From contig SPDT01000003.1 of the NCBI GenBank assembly GCA_008477525.1, positions 868,001-932,000 on the forward strand: a DNA stretch of 64,000 nucleotides, written 5' to 3'. Within the stretch, counting starts at the first letter, position 1; each line of letters opens with the position of its first letter. This stretch comes from Hypomyces perniciosus. Lineage: Eukaryota; Ascomycota; Sordariomycetes; Hypocreales; Hypocreaceae. The notes below the pieces were generated by a model, which was given only the letters and a program-made list of their open reading frames with translations, did not search any database and had not been told where the DNA came from. Positions 21,558-33,279 of the stretch are shown here, one piece after another. The position numbers were made by a program, and so were the translations under genes.

Positions 21558-23337
21558 CAGCGACCAAGGCCACATGGGTATTTCCAGCAGCCAACGAGTG
21601 CATCCATGCATCTGATATGTAAAGGATCAAGGACTACCACTTTAGCGTTTCTATATTAGTCGCATGTATTATTTTGAGGCAGAGACCTGTGAGCCAAGAT
21701 CCCGCCCACAAACATGTGAGCGCCGATCCTCCTTTTCCCGCGGCCATTACCATATGCATTGGGTCCGAATCTGCAGGTTGGTCATGCTGATGATGCTCCT
21801 TTTCGCCAGGGCTGAGGCGGAATCTGCAGGTTGACATTAACGGAACGTATGATTGGCTGCCTTGCACTCTGTATTTCTCGAACCACGCACGGGTTGACAC
21901 CTGAAAGCATAAACTATCGGGGGTGCGGTATTTTAAGGCGAGGAGATATATTTTTGAGCACGCGTTCGCCGAGGACGTTCATAACACTTACTCGTACGCC
22001 GAAATTAGACTGATGCGTGATGACTCCATAGCGACGGACTCTGGACGCTCCGAACAGCCAACGAGAAGGGCCATATGATTGCCAGATGAAGGCAAGACAG
22101 ATGGAATAGGCAGTCAAATGTCTCAGTCGGTGGTGGTCTTCCCACCACCAAGCCGAAGAGCTATGATTGCAAATTTGATGCTATTACGGGTAGTATAGTA
22201 GAATTTATTATTAGGCCAAGCTACTGGTTTTTTTTTGTTAGTGCGTGGATCTCGCGAAATTATGTCTGATCTCTATTCTAGTCGTACTACTCCGTACTAT
22301 TATTAATTATTGCTTACCTCTGGAAATGGGATCTGCCATGGGCTAAGCCATAGGTATCAGCAATCAAATACCACTTACCGACAAAGCTGTGGCATTGGGT
22401 AATGCATTAACTATACTGTACTCCATAGGACAGAACCTAATTATAAGGTAGTCAATCCTAGAGTTCGTACTCTGTATTCTGTAGATACTATCGCCTAAAA
22501 ATACTCCAGGCTTTCTACCTACTGCGGTATTACTTTAATGCTTACAATCGTACGGCAGCAACAGACAATGCCCAAATTTTCGTACGATGATTACTACCTT
22601 ATTTAACGTTATTTTCTCCTAATGCGTAGGAATGGATATGCCAATCAATATGCCTACTATACCGTTATATGATATGTCTATTTTTTGAGGTGTAATGCAG
22701 AATATGCAGCCCCGTTTCTACTCCAGGGTAAAATCTAGAAGCAGCTCTATGTTTATTCCGCATGCTTACTCAGACCAATATCGATGCTATTAATAGGACC
22801 TGGCAGCATGCGCCCCAACGGGAAACTAACCAGCCGGCGCATGGTAAGGCTGACCTAACGCCAACAAACGGGGCATTTTTGGACTGGTGCTATCTATGAT
22901 TGGGTTCAGCATATAACTAATCTTACCCTTTATGTGTGGCACAGCACACTCAGCTGTGGCGGACTAGGTGAAGTTGGCCCGAATGCGGGATAGGAGGATT
23001 TGGTCATGACCGCTTAGCATGACCAACTCCACGGCGCTATCCTGTTTGGGTTGGCCATCCTACCGGTTGTGAACTGTTCCGTGGTGGCTGTAATGTGTAT
23101 AGCTTGAGGACGGATATTAATGCTGGTTTATAGATGCAGGATTCGGAGATGAGATGACTACTTAAGGACCTGATGCCCTCGTCGAGATAACTCATCATCA
23201 CCACACAATCAAGCAATCAACAGCCTCCTACAACAAGAAGCACTCATCACTTCAAGCTACATCTTCTAGCACTTCGATCTCTCAACATCAAACAACCACC
23301 GCCTTCATCACCACAAAACTCATACCAATCCTCCAAA
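21558..23337. other. AT-rich intergenic region, no gene recognised
   Basis: 1.78 kb. TACTCCGTA occurs at 22288-22296. The stretch 22150-22700 is AT-rich and stop-dense. The last ~180 bp (from about 23160) are C/A-rich and look like the promoter and leader of the following strongly biased secreted-protein gene. Confidence 0.5.
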
Positions 23338-23898
23338 ATGTTCTCCGTCCGTGCCTTCACTATCCTCTCCCTGGTTGCAGCCTCTGCTGTTTCCGCTCTC
23401 CCAACCGGCACCACTTTCGACGAGCCCTCCAAGACCGTCACTCTCACTGGAGTCACCCACTCTGTTGTCGCTGGCCTCGGTGGCCTTCGCTTCGACCCTG
23501 ACAACGTTGTTGCTGAGGTTGGCGACATCGTCGAGTGGCACTTCCTCCCCAAGAACCACTCCATCGCCCAGTCCAACTTCGCCAAACCCTGCCAGCCTCT
23601 CGCCGACGGCAGCTCTTTCTTCGCCGGCTTCAACTTTGTCACTGCCCAGGGTCAGGCCGAGGACGTGTTCCAGATTGTCGTCGAGGACAAGAAGACCATC
23701 TGGTACTACTGCCCCCAGACCACCGGCAACCACTGCCAGAACGGCATGGTTGGCGTCATCAACCAGAACTTCGACAACCAAGCTGTCAGCCTCAGGGCGC
23801 ACAAGGAGCTCGCCGCCAAGACCAACGTTTCGATCGTTCCCCCTGTGCAGCAGGGTGGCGATGTCATTTCCAACCCCAACCGTCTCGGTGGCTTCTAA
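23338..23898 (+). CDS. Secreted cupredoxin (type 1 copper) protein
   Basis: Intronless, 186 aa. Residues 1-20 form a signal peptide ending in VSA. The rest is a single plastocyanin-like fold: VGDIVEW, then PKNHSI, and WYYCPQTTGNHCQNGM. The probable copper ligands are His74, Cys125, His132 and Met137, the classical type 1 set, and Cys85 and Cys133 could form a disulphide. It belongs to the fungal extracellular serine-rich/cupredoxin group, often induced during infection or conidiation; its exact electron partner is unknown. Codon choice is strongly biased to C-ending codons, suggesting high expression. No GPI-anchor-like hydrophobic tail is present, so it should be released or wall-associated. 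Confidence 0.88.
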   Translation: MFSVRAFTILSLVAASAVSALPTGTTFDEPSKTVTLTGVTHSVVAGLGGLRFDPDNVVAEVGDIVEWHFLPKNHSIAQSNFAKPCQPLADGSSFFAGFNFVTAQGQAEDVFQIVVEDKKTIWYYCPQTTGNHCQNGMVGVINQNFDNQAVSLRAHKELAAKTNVSIVPPVQQGGDVISNPNRLGGF

Positions 23899-24233
23899 AC
23901 AGTCGACTGCCGAACTTGACTACGGGATAATGAACATTTTTCACTTCTTTCACCTCTTTTTATCATTTTAGCGTCTTTTCTCTTTGGTTGCAAATCTGTG
24001 GATGATAGAAGGCATTTGGGATCTTGCTTAAATTGGCATATGCATGAATGGTTTGGACGGGAATACTTGCATGTTATAGAGCTACACAAGGGTATCGGTG
24101 TGGTAAATAGACACTCCTTTAATAAAGCTGTCTTAGAAGCTACAACAGGGTTCCTTAAATTCCCCCATGTGACTCAGCATATGTACAGAGAAAAGAAGGT
24201 AAATGCATCGTATTCCTCATCTCGTCATCCCAT
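23899..24233. other. Convergent 3' intergenic region
   Basis: 335 bp between the cupredoxin and chitinase stop codons. Only 3' untranslated sequence is expected; no feature was recognised. Confidence 0.5.
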
Positions 24234-25241
24234 TCAAAGAGCGGCGGCAATCTTCTTTTGGTAGTTGCCGTTCTTGACTGCCAGCTGGGCTTCCCAGAGC
24301 ATAGCACCTCCATAGTTGGGCAAGTTCAAGTTCTTGACATCTTGAAGAGATTTGGCCAAAGTGGCAGCATTAACATAGCCCTTGTCGCCATCAGCATCGC
24401 TGGCCAGGGCGCCGATGAAGAGCTTGGCATTGCCAATGCCCTGACTCCATGTTTTAACAGAGCTCAAAAAGTCAGAATTGGCAATGTTGCAATCGCCGTT
24501 GTTGTAGAATTGGACCCAAACGTAGTCAAGCTCCCTGCAAACATCGAGGGGCTGCGAAGCATCAGGGAAAGGGCATTGAGGAGCTGCAGTCAGGTAGTAG
24601 GCCTTGCTGGGGTCAGACTGGATGTTGGACCGCAGGCGTTTGACCATGGCAAGGTAGCCGGTAGGGTTGCCGGATTCGTTGTCTGAATGAAGTTAGTTCA
24701 TGTTCCATGTTTGAGAACGACCCTGCAGAAACATACCAAGATCAAAGCCGTCCAGTTTGATATTGCCGAAGGGACGTAGTTCGGGGTGTTGAGTACCGCC
24801 ACCGAACAAGTTCCACAGCGTATCAGCAATTTTCACCCCCTCGGCATTGTTTTTAAGGGTGACATCGGCAGCGGAGCCTCCAAGACTGAGAATGACAAGC
24901 TTCCCAGATGACTGACATTTCTTGATGGCGGCCACTAGACTTTTTCCGTCCTTAAGGCCGGTTGCGCCTACAGCTTGCTGAGCCTTTGATGACTCCCCCA
25001 AACCGGAGATGCTTAATTCGGGGTAGCCACCAGCAGCAAAGAACCTGCTGAGGAAGGCAAGGTTGACAATCCCATATGAGTTGTCAGAGCAAACGTTATC
25101 CAAGGTGGTGCTGTCATCCTCGGCTCCCCAGTAAATGGCGAGGCGTGCACCGCCGGCAGCGGCAGCAGCTTGCCGCGTAGGTAAAGCGTGAGTAAATGAG
25201 GTCAAGAGACCAGCCACAGCCAGTGCGTTTCGAAGGAACAT
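24234..25241 (-). CDS. GH18 class III chitinase, secreted
   Basis: Two exons on the minus strand, 25241-24737 and 24682-24234 (54-nt intron), encode 317 aa. Residues 1-19 form a signal peptide. The core shows the GH18 strands LVILSLGG (116-122) and the catalytic DxxDxDxE motif LDGFDLDNE, with Asp164, Asp167, Asp169 and the proton donor Glu171. The splice runs through this motif, so an unspliced reading would lose the catalytic glutamate. The later YVWVQFYNN and GAMLWEAQ segments also match class III (plant/fungal-type) chitinases. There is no separate chitin-binding domain. Start Met at 25241 is chosen because it opens the signal peptide; upstream in-frame codons add only a poor extension. 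It likely acts on chitin in walls during autolysis or growth. Confidence 0.92.
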
Positions 25242-26962
25242 TTTGACGGTATATGTGCAACGGAAAAATAAAATGAACAAGAAGGTAATCTGTGTATGTA
25301 CAGGCTTGTGAAGAAGCAGCCAAAGGAAAGTGATATTTACAAGAAGAATGAGTATCTAGCAGATGACCTGATCTGACTTAGAGATGTGGAAGACAAAGGA
25401 AAGGGCCATCTACAGAGCAGAACTGGACATGCTATATATGTAGATTCCAGCTTGATGTTTTGGTGGTGATGCCATGGCCTAACTTTACCTGGTAGGTGTC
25501 AGGCACTTGACTGGGATTCAAAGCGAAAGCTCACCAGTGAACCACCAAGTTGGAGACGACAGGGAAGCAACTTCAATATCGGAAGTGTTGAAGGTGTCGA
25601 TCTTTGTCACTTCAATGGGGAGGGGGGCGCACCACTACATTCCTACATTGGTAAGACATTTTTTAATGGTGTAGTTTCAACCATCAAGTAAACCTTTTCA
25701 AGTGCTGCAATCGGTCCTACTGTGTCCACTGGTTCTTCGGGTGAGTAGTTTCGTCTTCCCACTGCCTGCAATTGAGCAGGATATATAAACTACAGCCCTC
25801 TGCATCGAACATGTGATGTCTGAATGCCCAAGACTAAGGAGATCTCATAACTGTCTTGGCGCTTAATCGCCAAGCCCCTTCCCGATCCTGCACGCGAATT
25901 TCTGTTGGAATATTCGTCTCGTGGGAAATCAGACGGAAAAGACGGGATGCACCAACATAAGTGGCCAAATCAAGCAGGTGATAGTAGTTTCAAACATCCT
26001 GATTGGGGGAAAATGTTCGCACGGTTAAATTCTCCTTGTGCAAAGCTCACACGTTACAGTCTGATCTCAATAGGATTGACATCTGAAATAGCCAGATTGA
26101 GTAGGTAGTATGGGGTAGCGTTATAAGCTACGGTTAGCGGCAAGATGCCACCTACCATTAATCTTTGCTTCACTTGATCGCTCTATCTTATTCACTTTAA
26201 AACCATCCAATAACTTTACTAAGGGACATGTCATTCAGGAACATTGATGATCACGGGGTGGCTATGTACTCCGTACTACAACTTGCTTGGAGTGAACCGG
26301 TTTGAGCCATGGGCGTAGTCACAAATCACTCGACAAATGATATATATTCGAGGGAGATATCAATAGTGAGTAGAAAACTCTCCGTTGATAGGTGAGTGTG
26401 AGAGAATACGTGACGAACAAGATCACAAGACGGAGTGACAATATGATCATTGTTAGAAACAAAGGGTGTTACTGGTAAACCAACTCTCCAATTAATAAAA
26501 CAGCGGACAGATAATGTTGACGCCATTAAGCAGAAAATCAACGATCTCCTCTCACCCAAATTCTTACATCAGAAGCAGCATCTGCATAGTGCAGCCCATG
26601 AGTTGCCCCTCATATCTACCATTGCCTGCTCGATGAGTTCAACTGCCAAGAGGAACTGGATTTGTACCATGGGTTTGAGAGATCACGCAATGGGTCAGAC
26701 TATGAAGTTTTTATTATTCCTCTCCAGTATGGTCAGTCTATGTATTATTTGAATGCAATCCCCATAGCCCCACGGCGTCATCTCTGGAACCCCCATATCT
26801 CAGTTTTCACTTGGCGGAAGGTTTCATCCCAACCCCAACATTAAAGAGTATGAAGTTTTAATTCTAGAAGACCAATTGAAGTGAATAGAATTAAACAGGT
26901 GTTACAAAGATATATATTTAAAGTAATGCGTAACGCGCAACTGCTTCGCGAAGTGCGATACT
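25242..26962. other. Intergenic region entering the degenerate island
   Basis: 1.7 kb with no recognisable gene. It contains the chitinase promoter; a GTACTCCGTAC motif is at 26266-26276. The frame 26450-26752 has no family motif and low-complexity codon use, and was not called. Confidence 0.45.
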
Positions 26963-27233
26963 TGTCGGATAGTGCGGACTAGGTGGAAAACTCTGTTGAA
27001 ATTGAAACGAAGGAAATTGTGATGTGGAACTCGGGGAGGAGCTAAAGATGTGGAACAGAGGAACGCGACGCGTTCCAGATACACTATAAAGCGGCTGGCG
27101 AGAAAACTATCAGAGATACGGGGCATAGTTCTTCAGACATCAGCAGGAGCGATGAACAGAGCAGGAATTCAGGTGCCTTTCGACCCGTATAGTGAAACGA
27201 ATGTGCTGACTATACGATCCGCTTTACGCGACA
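26963..27233 (+). repeat. 271-bp dispersed repeat, copy 1 (inverted relative to copy 2)
   Basis: This segment matches the reverse complement of 33009-33279 over exactly 271 bp without gaps. By eye 12 positions differ, of which 10 are transitions. Its ends are imperfectly inverted (TGTCGG... and ...CGCGACA), as in small non-autonomous DNA elements. Similarity stops abruptly on both sides. The short open frames across it lie in both strands and show no known protein family, so it is not called as coding. No target-site duplication was evident. Confidence 0.75.
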
Positions 27234-27519
27234 CCATGGCAGTTGAGAAAAATCAAGTCACATGTCTAGTAGCCCGAGAACAAGTTAGCAGAGAAGAAGT
27301 GAAGCTAGTAGGGAGTGGGAGGGTTAAGGTGGTATCTATTTCGGTCAGGTATGGTGCTATGACACTCCTAGTGTATCCATCACGGGAACCACTCAAGCCC
27401 TAACTAGTCACACCTTTATCCTCGAATACCCTCACTTTGCAGATCTAGCCTAATCTGTACCAATAGTTTGGCGACATAACCATTCTGTGTCCATCACCAT
27501 GAAGTCGCCATATAGCTGA
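27234..27519. other. Short intergenic spacer
   Basis: 286 bp between the repeat and the stop codon of the adjacent minus-strand gene. Nothing specific was recognised. Confidence 0.4.
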
Positions 27520-28344
27520 TTAATCGGTACTGGCAGGGGCCTGCTCGATGACGTAGTTGCGCTTCAGTTCATCAACATCCGTGGGGAGATGATCAAGAAC
27601 TTGGACACCCTCAACTTCGATGCAGTCAAAGATATCATGGAGCGATTCGTATTGAACGGCCGACACGTGGTATGCCTTGCACCAGCGGGCGAGAGTAGGC
27701 AGGAAGGTGTTGTCAGCATCAGCCTCGACGTGGCTGGTGGTAGGGTCGGAAGGGCCAGATGGACCCTCAAGTGAGTGAAACATAGATTCAGACCTCACTC
27801 GTGCTTGCATCTCGGGGATAAGCGTGGCTCTGTCCACCCCGAACCTCTGATCGGAACCCCATAGCACTCTCATGGCAAGGATAGAGGCGATATCGGGGTG
27901 CTAGAGAAGGGGTTAGTTAGTCTAGGTACTTAGCCATTCAGAAAGGGAGTTCTGGAGATTTCTTACTCTGCTCTCTTCCTCATTTTGGAGTAGATTCCGT
28001 TCAGTAAGCGGCGCAGCTGGTAGAGATGGCGAAGCGGAGGAAGCAACTGGATTACAGAGATTCAAGGTTCCTTTACCAAACCAGTCCTCGATCATTTGGA
28101 GCTCGGCTTCATACTCTGTCATTCCTGGCTTCCAGTATTTGCTCAAGAGGTTTTTGCTCGAGTGAAGGAGATCGGGGGAGTCACGGCCTCTAACCGATGG
28201 TGGAAGAGGAGGCTGAGGAGGCTGAGGAGGCTGCTGGGGCCAGACATTCTAGGCCTGATTTCCACTCGGGACTCCTTGGCCACCATCATCAAGATCTGCT
28301 AGTTTAGGATTGCGAATCCGATCCGAGTCGGGCAGAATCGTCAT
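27520..28344 (-). pseudogene. Unknown two-exon gene with one in-frame nonsense codon
   Basis: On the minus strand an ATG at 28344 opens a frame that continues through 28344-27967, a normal 66-nt intron (GTAAGA...TAG, 27901-27966) and exon 2 at 27900-27520, for 252 codons. The only defect is TAG at codon 32 (28251-28249), one C-to-T change away from CAG. Downstream are a QPP-repeat stretch, then KYWKPGMTEYEAELQMIEDW and a region beginning ILAMRVLWGSDQRFGVDR. I recognise no family. The well-formed intron and long frame argue that this was a real gene. Either it is a recent nonsense allele, or the true first exon is different and its intron ends at this TAG. It lies inside the block bounded by the inverted 271-bp repeats. 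Confidence 0.42.
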
Positions 28345-29586
28345 GTTTGCTGAAGGGGGTCGTATCTGACGAGTGGCGGAGCTGTCCGGAGGTGTGAGAT
28401 GAAGGCAAATAAATCAAAAACTTGTGGAAAGAAAAGCTTTGGGGCCAATTCCAAGCCTCCCAAACTCGTTTCTCAAAGACAGCAAAAGAATGGGGAGGGG
28501 GTTTGTCATCCAAGTCAAGAAGATGGACTTTCGCATGAAGGTGGGATGTTGTGGAAGAAACAACAAACGAGTGATGGAAACAAAAAATGCATACAAAAAG
28601 TGGGCCAAAGATGTAACTAAGGGGCGGGTTGCTGTCGTTACAATACAAACAAAAACCATAGCAAAAACTCAGGTCAACTGACAGCTGTACATTTCTATGG
28701 CAAGCACTTGGACCCATTACCACCAGTCCTTGCGTAGAATCTTCTCATACTTACTGATCCTTAAGCATTGCTGTTACCTCTAACACCGGGAAGACGATGC
28801 ATCTGGCTGAGCCTCCAAAATTTCGAATGTTAATCCAAACTCAGCAGGAATGTCAGCCCCTGGGATCGTGCTTATGATCACAGCCACATACATCTCAAAT
28901 TCCCTTATCTGGGTCTCCTGGTCCATACGCAGATCGGGTGTTTTTATCGACTTGAACCACTTGTATGAGACAAGTTCGTTTAGTTAGAAGGTTAGTCATG
29001 CTAATTTCCCCTATCTAGGAAGACATGCCCACCACCCATGATCTGCTAGTTATCATGCTAATTTACGTACGGCAAGTGATAATAGGCCACATCGAAATCT
29101 AACTCTATATCCCACTAATGATTTTGGCGGAATATTGGTCCAGGACCAAGACTGATTCGGGGTTATATCGTCCTGTCCGAACCACGTATTATGCCCTCCG
29201 ATAGCCTCCCTTATATTACTGGCTGTCTCTGGGTGCAAGGTTATCGATCCAAAAGAGGCCTGGAAGCTCGCCCAAGCCAGTGGAATCACTCCACTATTGA
29301 GTCTGGTTGCGGTCTACACGGCCACAAAAAGCGACCGCTCTATGTTGCTATCGAAACCCAGGGCTGGACCATATTTTCTTCTTTCCCTGGAAGGCTGAAA
29401 GACACTGACAATCCTATCGTAATTACGATATTATAAACGGAGCTGTGCCCGAGGGGGGGAAACAACGACACTCCCACGGGCAACCCATCGTCCGAAGCAC
29501 GAACCCCCCTCATCACAAAGATCATTCCCAACCAACCTTTTTTCCTAAACTATCGTCAACTCCAAATTATCATCACCTTATTCATC
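28345..29586. other. Intergenic region, no gene recognised
   Basis: 1.24 kb between two damaged genes, with moderate AT content. The frames at 28304-28723 (minus), 29053-29289 (minus) and 29191-29436 (plus) have no recognisable motif. Confidence 0.4.
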
Positions 29587-30138
29587 ATAGTTACTGTCGC
29601 GATCACGGGAGGGACTTCAGCTATTGGATCCAACATTATCCGTAAAGTCCTCGCCACTAAGAAGCATGACCTTGTGGTCCTCTCCCGTTCTCCAAGGTCA
29701 GAACTCGAGACGCAAGGCATTACTGTTGGCGCCATTGACTACGATTCGCCCGATCAGCTCGAGAAAGCACTTGCAAGCATCCACACTATGATCAGCTGCA
29801 TCTGGTCCTGTGGCCCGGACTTGGCCACTGTCCAACTTGCTCTACTAACAGGTGCAAAGGAGGCGGGTGTGGAGCGTTATGTTGCATCTGACTGGGCAAT
29901 TGATCGTTACAAAGATGTCACTTTCTACAATCCGAAGGGCACCGTTTGAGAAGCCCTTAAAAAGTCTGGCTTGGAGTATACGCGCTTCGTCATTGGTATC
30001 TGGATGAACTTTTGGGGTGTTGGTGCACTGCACAAAACCAAAGCCTTGGCAGGATACCGTACGCACGCATTTCTTGTTGACTTGAAGAAACGAACCGCGC
30101 TGATTTCTGGCGGTAGTTCCCAGAAGGCACTCTTAATA
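29587..30138 (+). pseudogene. NmrA-like NAD(P)-binding protein relic
   Basis: The frame from 29587 reads as the N-terminus of an NmrA/isoflavone-reductase-like protein: VTVAITGGTSAIGSNIIRKVL with the GGTxxIG dinucleotide-binding loop, then a beta-alpha pattern and VERYVASDWAID. The expected start codon is ATA (29587-29589) where relatives begin with ATG, and TGA interrupts codon 121 (29947-29949) where homologues usually have Arg (CGA would need one transition). The frame then continues with EALKKSGLEYTRFVIGIWMN, typical of the family, up to another TGA at about 30136-30138, well short of full length. Lost start, internal stop and missing C-terminus make this a pseudogene. Confidence 0.75.
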
Positions 30139-31557
30139 TGAAGGTCCCTGAGGTGAGGACTATTAACGCTACAGGCTTTTTCTCGAGGTACTAGACTGAA
30201 GAATAATTCTTCTGTGAGGAAGTGTTTCCTCGTGCAGCATATATACTATTTGTCATAAATAGACAATAGAGTTAAATTTTAAGCTCAAATACATTAGTGC
30301 ACATGAGCGTAACGCTATGATCTTGCGTGCACAGCTTACATACTCGTAGATATTTTGCGGCCCAGTACTTCATACCTAGAGGATTTGATTGACGTAACTC
30401 TATCCGTACTTACCTAGGCAGCGACATTCATTATACCCGGTAAAGGGGGCTTGGTGCTAGTAACAGGAGTCATGAATCATATCGCTTCTTAAATGCTAGT
30501 GCACAACTCGTCCCACTACAAGTACTGGAATCTCCGCGGGGTTACAGGTGGAAGCTCTCTGGCATAATGTCCTTTGTCACTGTGTCTTGTGGTGGGAGTA
30601 TCAGACTCTCCTGGCTCGGCTACTCGTGTAATGTAAATAATCCTTCGTCGTACACTTAAACGTTGATTTTACGCTGATTCGGACGCCCTCAGGTAACATT
30701 CGAACGTCTTCGCAATATCCTACAGCGCGCGCTCGTCCGATTCCGCGGGGTTTAAATGAGGAGGATTTCGCTTGGTCTCCACTTACTGCTTCGTGTCTTA
30801 CACGAGGATGGGGTTATATCTTCCAAATGACATGTTCTTCTTGACTCGTGTGTAAGAAAGTCTCTTGTTGCTTTCAGTCGTACGGAGTACAAAGCAAGTC
30901 ATATGGAATCCTCCGAGGTTTTCTCCGTTTGTCCGTAGCTGCCTCGGAATACGGGTTGGCGCATATCCGGATAACTTCCAGCTGGCGATACATACTACTA
31001 GTAGCACTCCTCCGTTCAGCCTTGAATTTACTGCGCAATAGTTTTGTAGTGCTACTCAGCTCTTCGTATACAGGTAGGATTAGAAATGCATACTCGGGCC
31101 GAGTGCCCGAACACAGTCAGCCCAAATACCCAAATTCCCGAACCTAGTACTTCGATGTCAGTATCAGGGCTGCCATAGGGCTGTTTGTGTACGGAGTACG
31201 TACAAGGTTTCCTGGTCTCGCTACTCGTAAGCAGCTATTATTTGAGACCGACAAATAATAGCTGACAGTGGACATAATAAGCGAGGTTGTGCCCCGTCCG
31301 GAGTAAGCGCGTCATCCACTTTGGTATCCATTAATTGGAATCACAAAGCTTCGCCTTACGCTTCCGTTGCCCAAGTAGGCACTATTAGTAAACACCTAGG
31401 GGGCAGGCCGCACGGAGTGTTTTATTACTAGCCGATTTGGCTTGTAAAGAGACGCTTGAATGCTATATAAAACGGGCCCAATGCTCACTACATTCTACCT
31501 GGACTTTTGTATTTGTAAACATTCTCGACGAATCGCAAGGCACAAAATCACCACATC
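30139..31557. other. Intergenic region, no gene recognised
   Basis: About 1.4 kb of eroded sequence. It contains two GTACGGAGTAC motifs at 30880-30890 and 31189-31199. The final ~100 bp, with a TATATAAAA-like string near 31463-31471, probably form the promoter of the thioesterase-like gene. Confidence 0.45.
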
Positions 31558-32668
31558 ATGACTGATTCTCACATACCCAACTCCGAGGCTACACCGGGTT
31601 GGAAGAAGCACCCGTTCCCACGAACCAACTTCCTCGACGCAATCAAAACCACACCCGTGGAAGGTTTCGATGGCAGTCGATATGCGGGAGATATTTCTGT
31701 AGACTGGTGCTCAGGTGGTGAGTGCTAGCGTACATCCACATTTCCAAGGGTTTTACTAATAATCTTTTCTAAAACAAAGCTGGCAGTAAAGGAAAGCTGC
31801 CGGCGCTAGGTGGACTCCTTGGTGGAGCGGCCCTCGGCGCAGCTCGTCAGTTCAGTCGCAGCAAGTTTCCGGCGAGAACCGAACATGATCCTCTCAGTAT
31901 CTACATCGAGTTCCTCGAGACAGTGCCGCAAGGCAATTTTCATGTGGCTCTCAAGGTCCTCCAATCAGGCATTTCTCAGTCAACTCTCCAGGCCGAGATC
32001 GTGTCGGCAGACCCCAGCAAGGAGTTGGTCTATTGCCATGCCATCATTCGAATGGGAAGCTTGAAAGAGAAAAACGCCACTACTCAAAAATCCAGGCAGT
32101 CAGAGCAATCGCGGCTTCCGGACCGCATCAAGGATTGTAGCCGTTGGGTCGATGCATTCTTTTACTACGTTAATCCACCCTCATCAGCAATACGGTGCTA
32201 TACGCCTAGTGGAGGGCCAAATCCTTTGTGGAGTCCCGCATTCGGTGGCCGGGATACACGATATCAGTGGGGAAAACTAGATAATGGGGGCACCTATGAG
32301 CTGGAACATCTGACCTTATTATCTGACCTGGTAAGGAACCCCAGCCCCCTTCCCCAGTGGGTCAGGGCACTGATAACCTTTGGTTGCAGATTCCTCCTCT
32401 TCCGCTAAACTATGAGGACGCCGGCTTGAAAGGGATCATCAAGTACCAGATGCCAACCATGTCCTTAAACATTAATTTTCGCGCCGACGTCAAAGGCCAT
32501 GAGTGGCTGCTCGCCCGTACTCACATGCAGTGGCTGGATAATGGCCGGTTTGATGAGAACATTGACATGTTCGATGTGGATGGGAACATTGTTGCAACGT
32601 GCCATCAAGCTTGTGCTATATTTCCAGCCAAATGGGGAGTGAAGAAGGATGACAAGGGGCGTTTGTAA
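31558..32668 (+). CDS. Thioesterase-like (acyl-CoA hotdog) superfamily protein
   Basis: Three exons, 31558-31717, 31780-32330 and 32390-32668, join in frame to 329 aa, with introns of 62 and 59 nt. The order of segments fits fungal double-hotdog thioesterase-like proteins: an N-terminal FLDAIKTTPV, an early SVDWCSGG (relatives have W-x-I-G followed by glycines), SIYIEFLETVP then KVLQSGISQSTLQAEI, and a C-terminal MPTMSLNINFRADVKG with HEWLLARTHMQWLDNGRFDENIDMFD. Such proteins hydrolyse or bind acyl-CoA thioesters. This is the only apparently intact gene between the inverted repeats. Central divergence (GGLLGGAALGAARQF) and its damaged neighbours leave open reduced function. The TATA-like string about 90 bp upstream supports expression. 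Confidence 0.7.
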
Positions 32669-33008
32669 ACATACTATCTTCTGTCTACAACGAGAAGAAA
32701 TATTGCAACCGAGGTTGCTGAGCCGGTTGACTAGCTTGTTGGCAGTTGTACATCTAGCTCCGCTTCAATCTTTTGCAGATAATACCAGTTCCTTTCTTTA
32801 CCTACAGTGGCCCTAGTTATATCATCATTTAAGTTGCTGCTGCTGCTTCAGTAAGATCGATCAGAACAGTCAAGCTAAAGACCTCCTACAGTTCTATGCT
32901 GAGTTACATCGCTGGTTTATTGATGGCCATTGTGCAAAAAGAAGCCCTATACTGCGTGGTTTTAAATCTATTGCATGCACAGTGGTTGAGCTCTAGGGTG
33001 CATAGTAT
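32669..33008. other. Short intergenic spacer before repeat copy 2
   Basis: 340 bp of 3' region of the thioesterase-like gene. A small GCTGCTGCT string lies near 32834. No gene was recognised. Confidence 0.4.
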
Positions 33009-33279
33009 TGTCGCGTAAAGCGAATTGTATAGTCAGCACATTCATTTCACTATACGGGTCGAAAGGCACCTGAATTCCTGCTCTGTTCATCGCTCCTGCT
33101 GTTGTCTGAAGAACCATGCCCCGTATCTCTGACAGTTTTCTCGCCAGCCACTTTATAGTGTATCTGGAACGCGTCGCGTTTCTCTGTTCCACATCTTTAG
33201 CTCCTCCTCGAGTTCCACATCACAATTTCCTTCGTTTCAACTTCAACAGAGTTTTCCACCTAGCCCGCACTCTCCGACA
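33009..33279 (-). repeat. 271-bp dispersed repeat, copy 2 (inverted relative to copy 1)
   Basis: Reverse complement of 26963-27233 with 259 of 271 positions identical by eye and no gaps. In several differing positions one copy has T or A where the other has C or G, as expected after C-to-T decay on either strand. Together the two copies bracket about 5.8 kb of mostly broken genes. Confidence 0.75.

Noticed and set aside
26902..27126. Small frames inside the 271-bp repeat copies
   Set aside because: They are open on both strands and truncated differently in each copy outside the repeat; better explained as a non-coding element.
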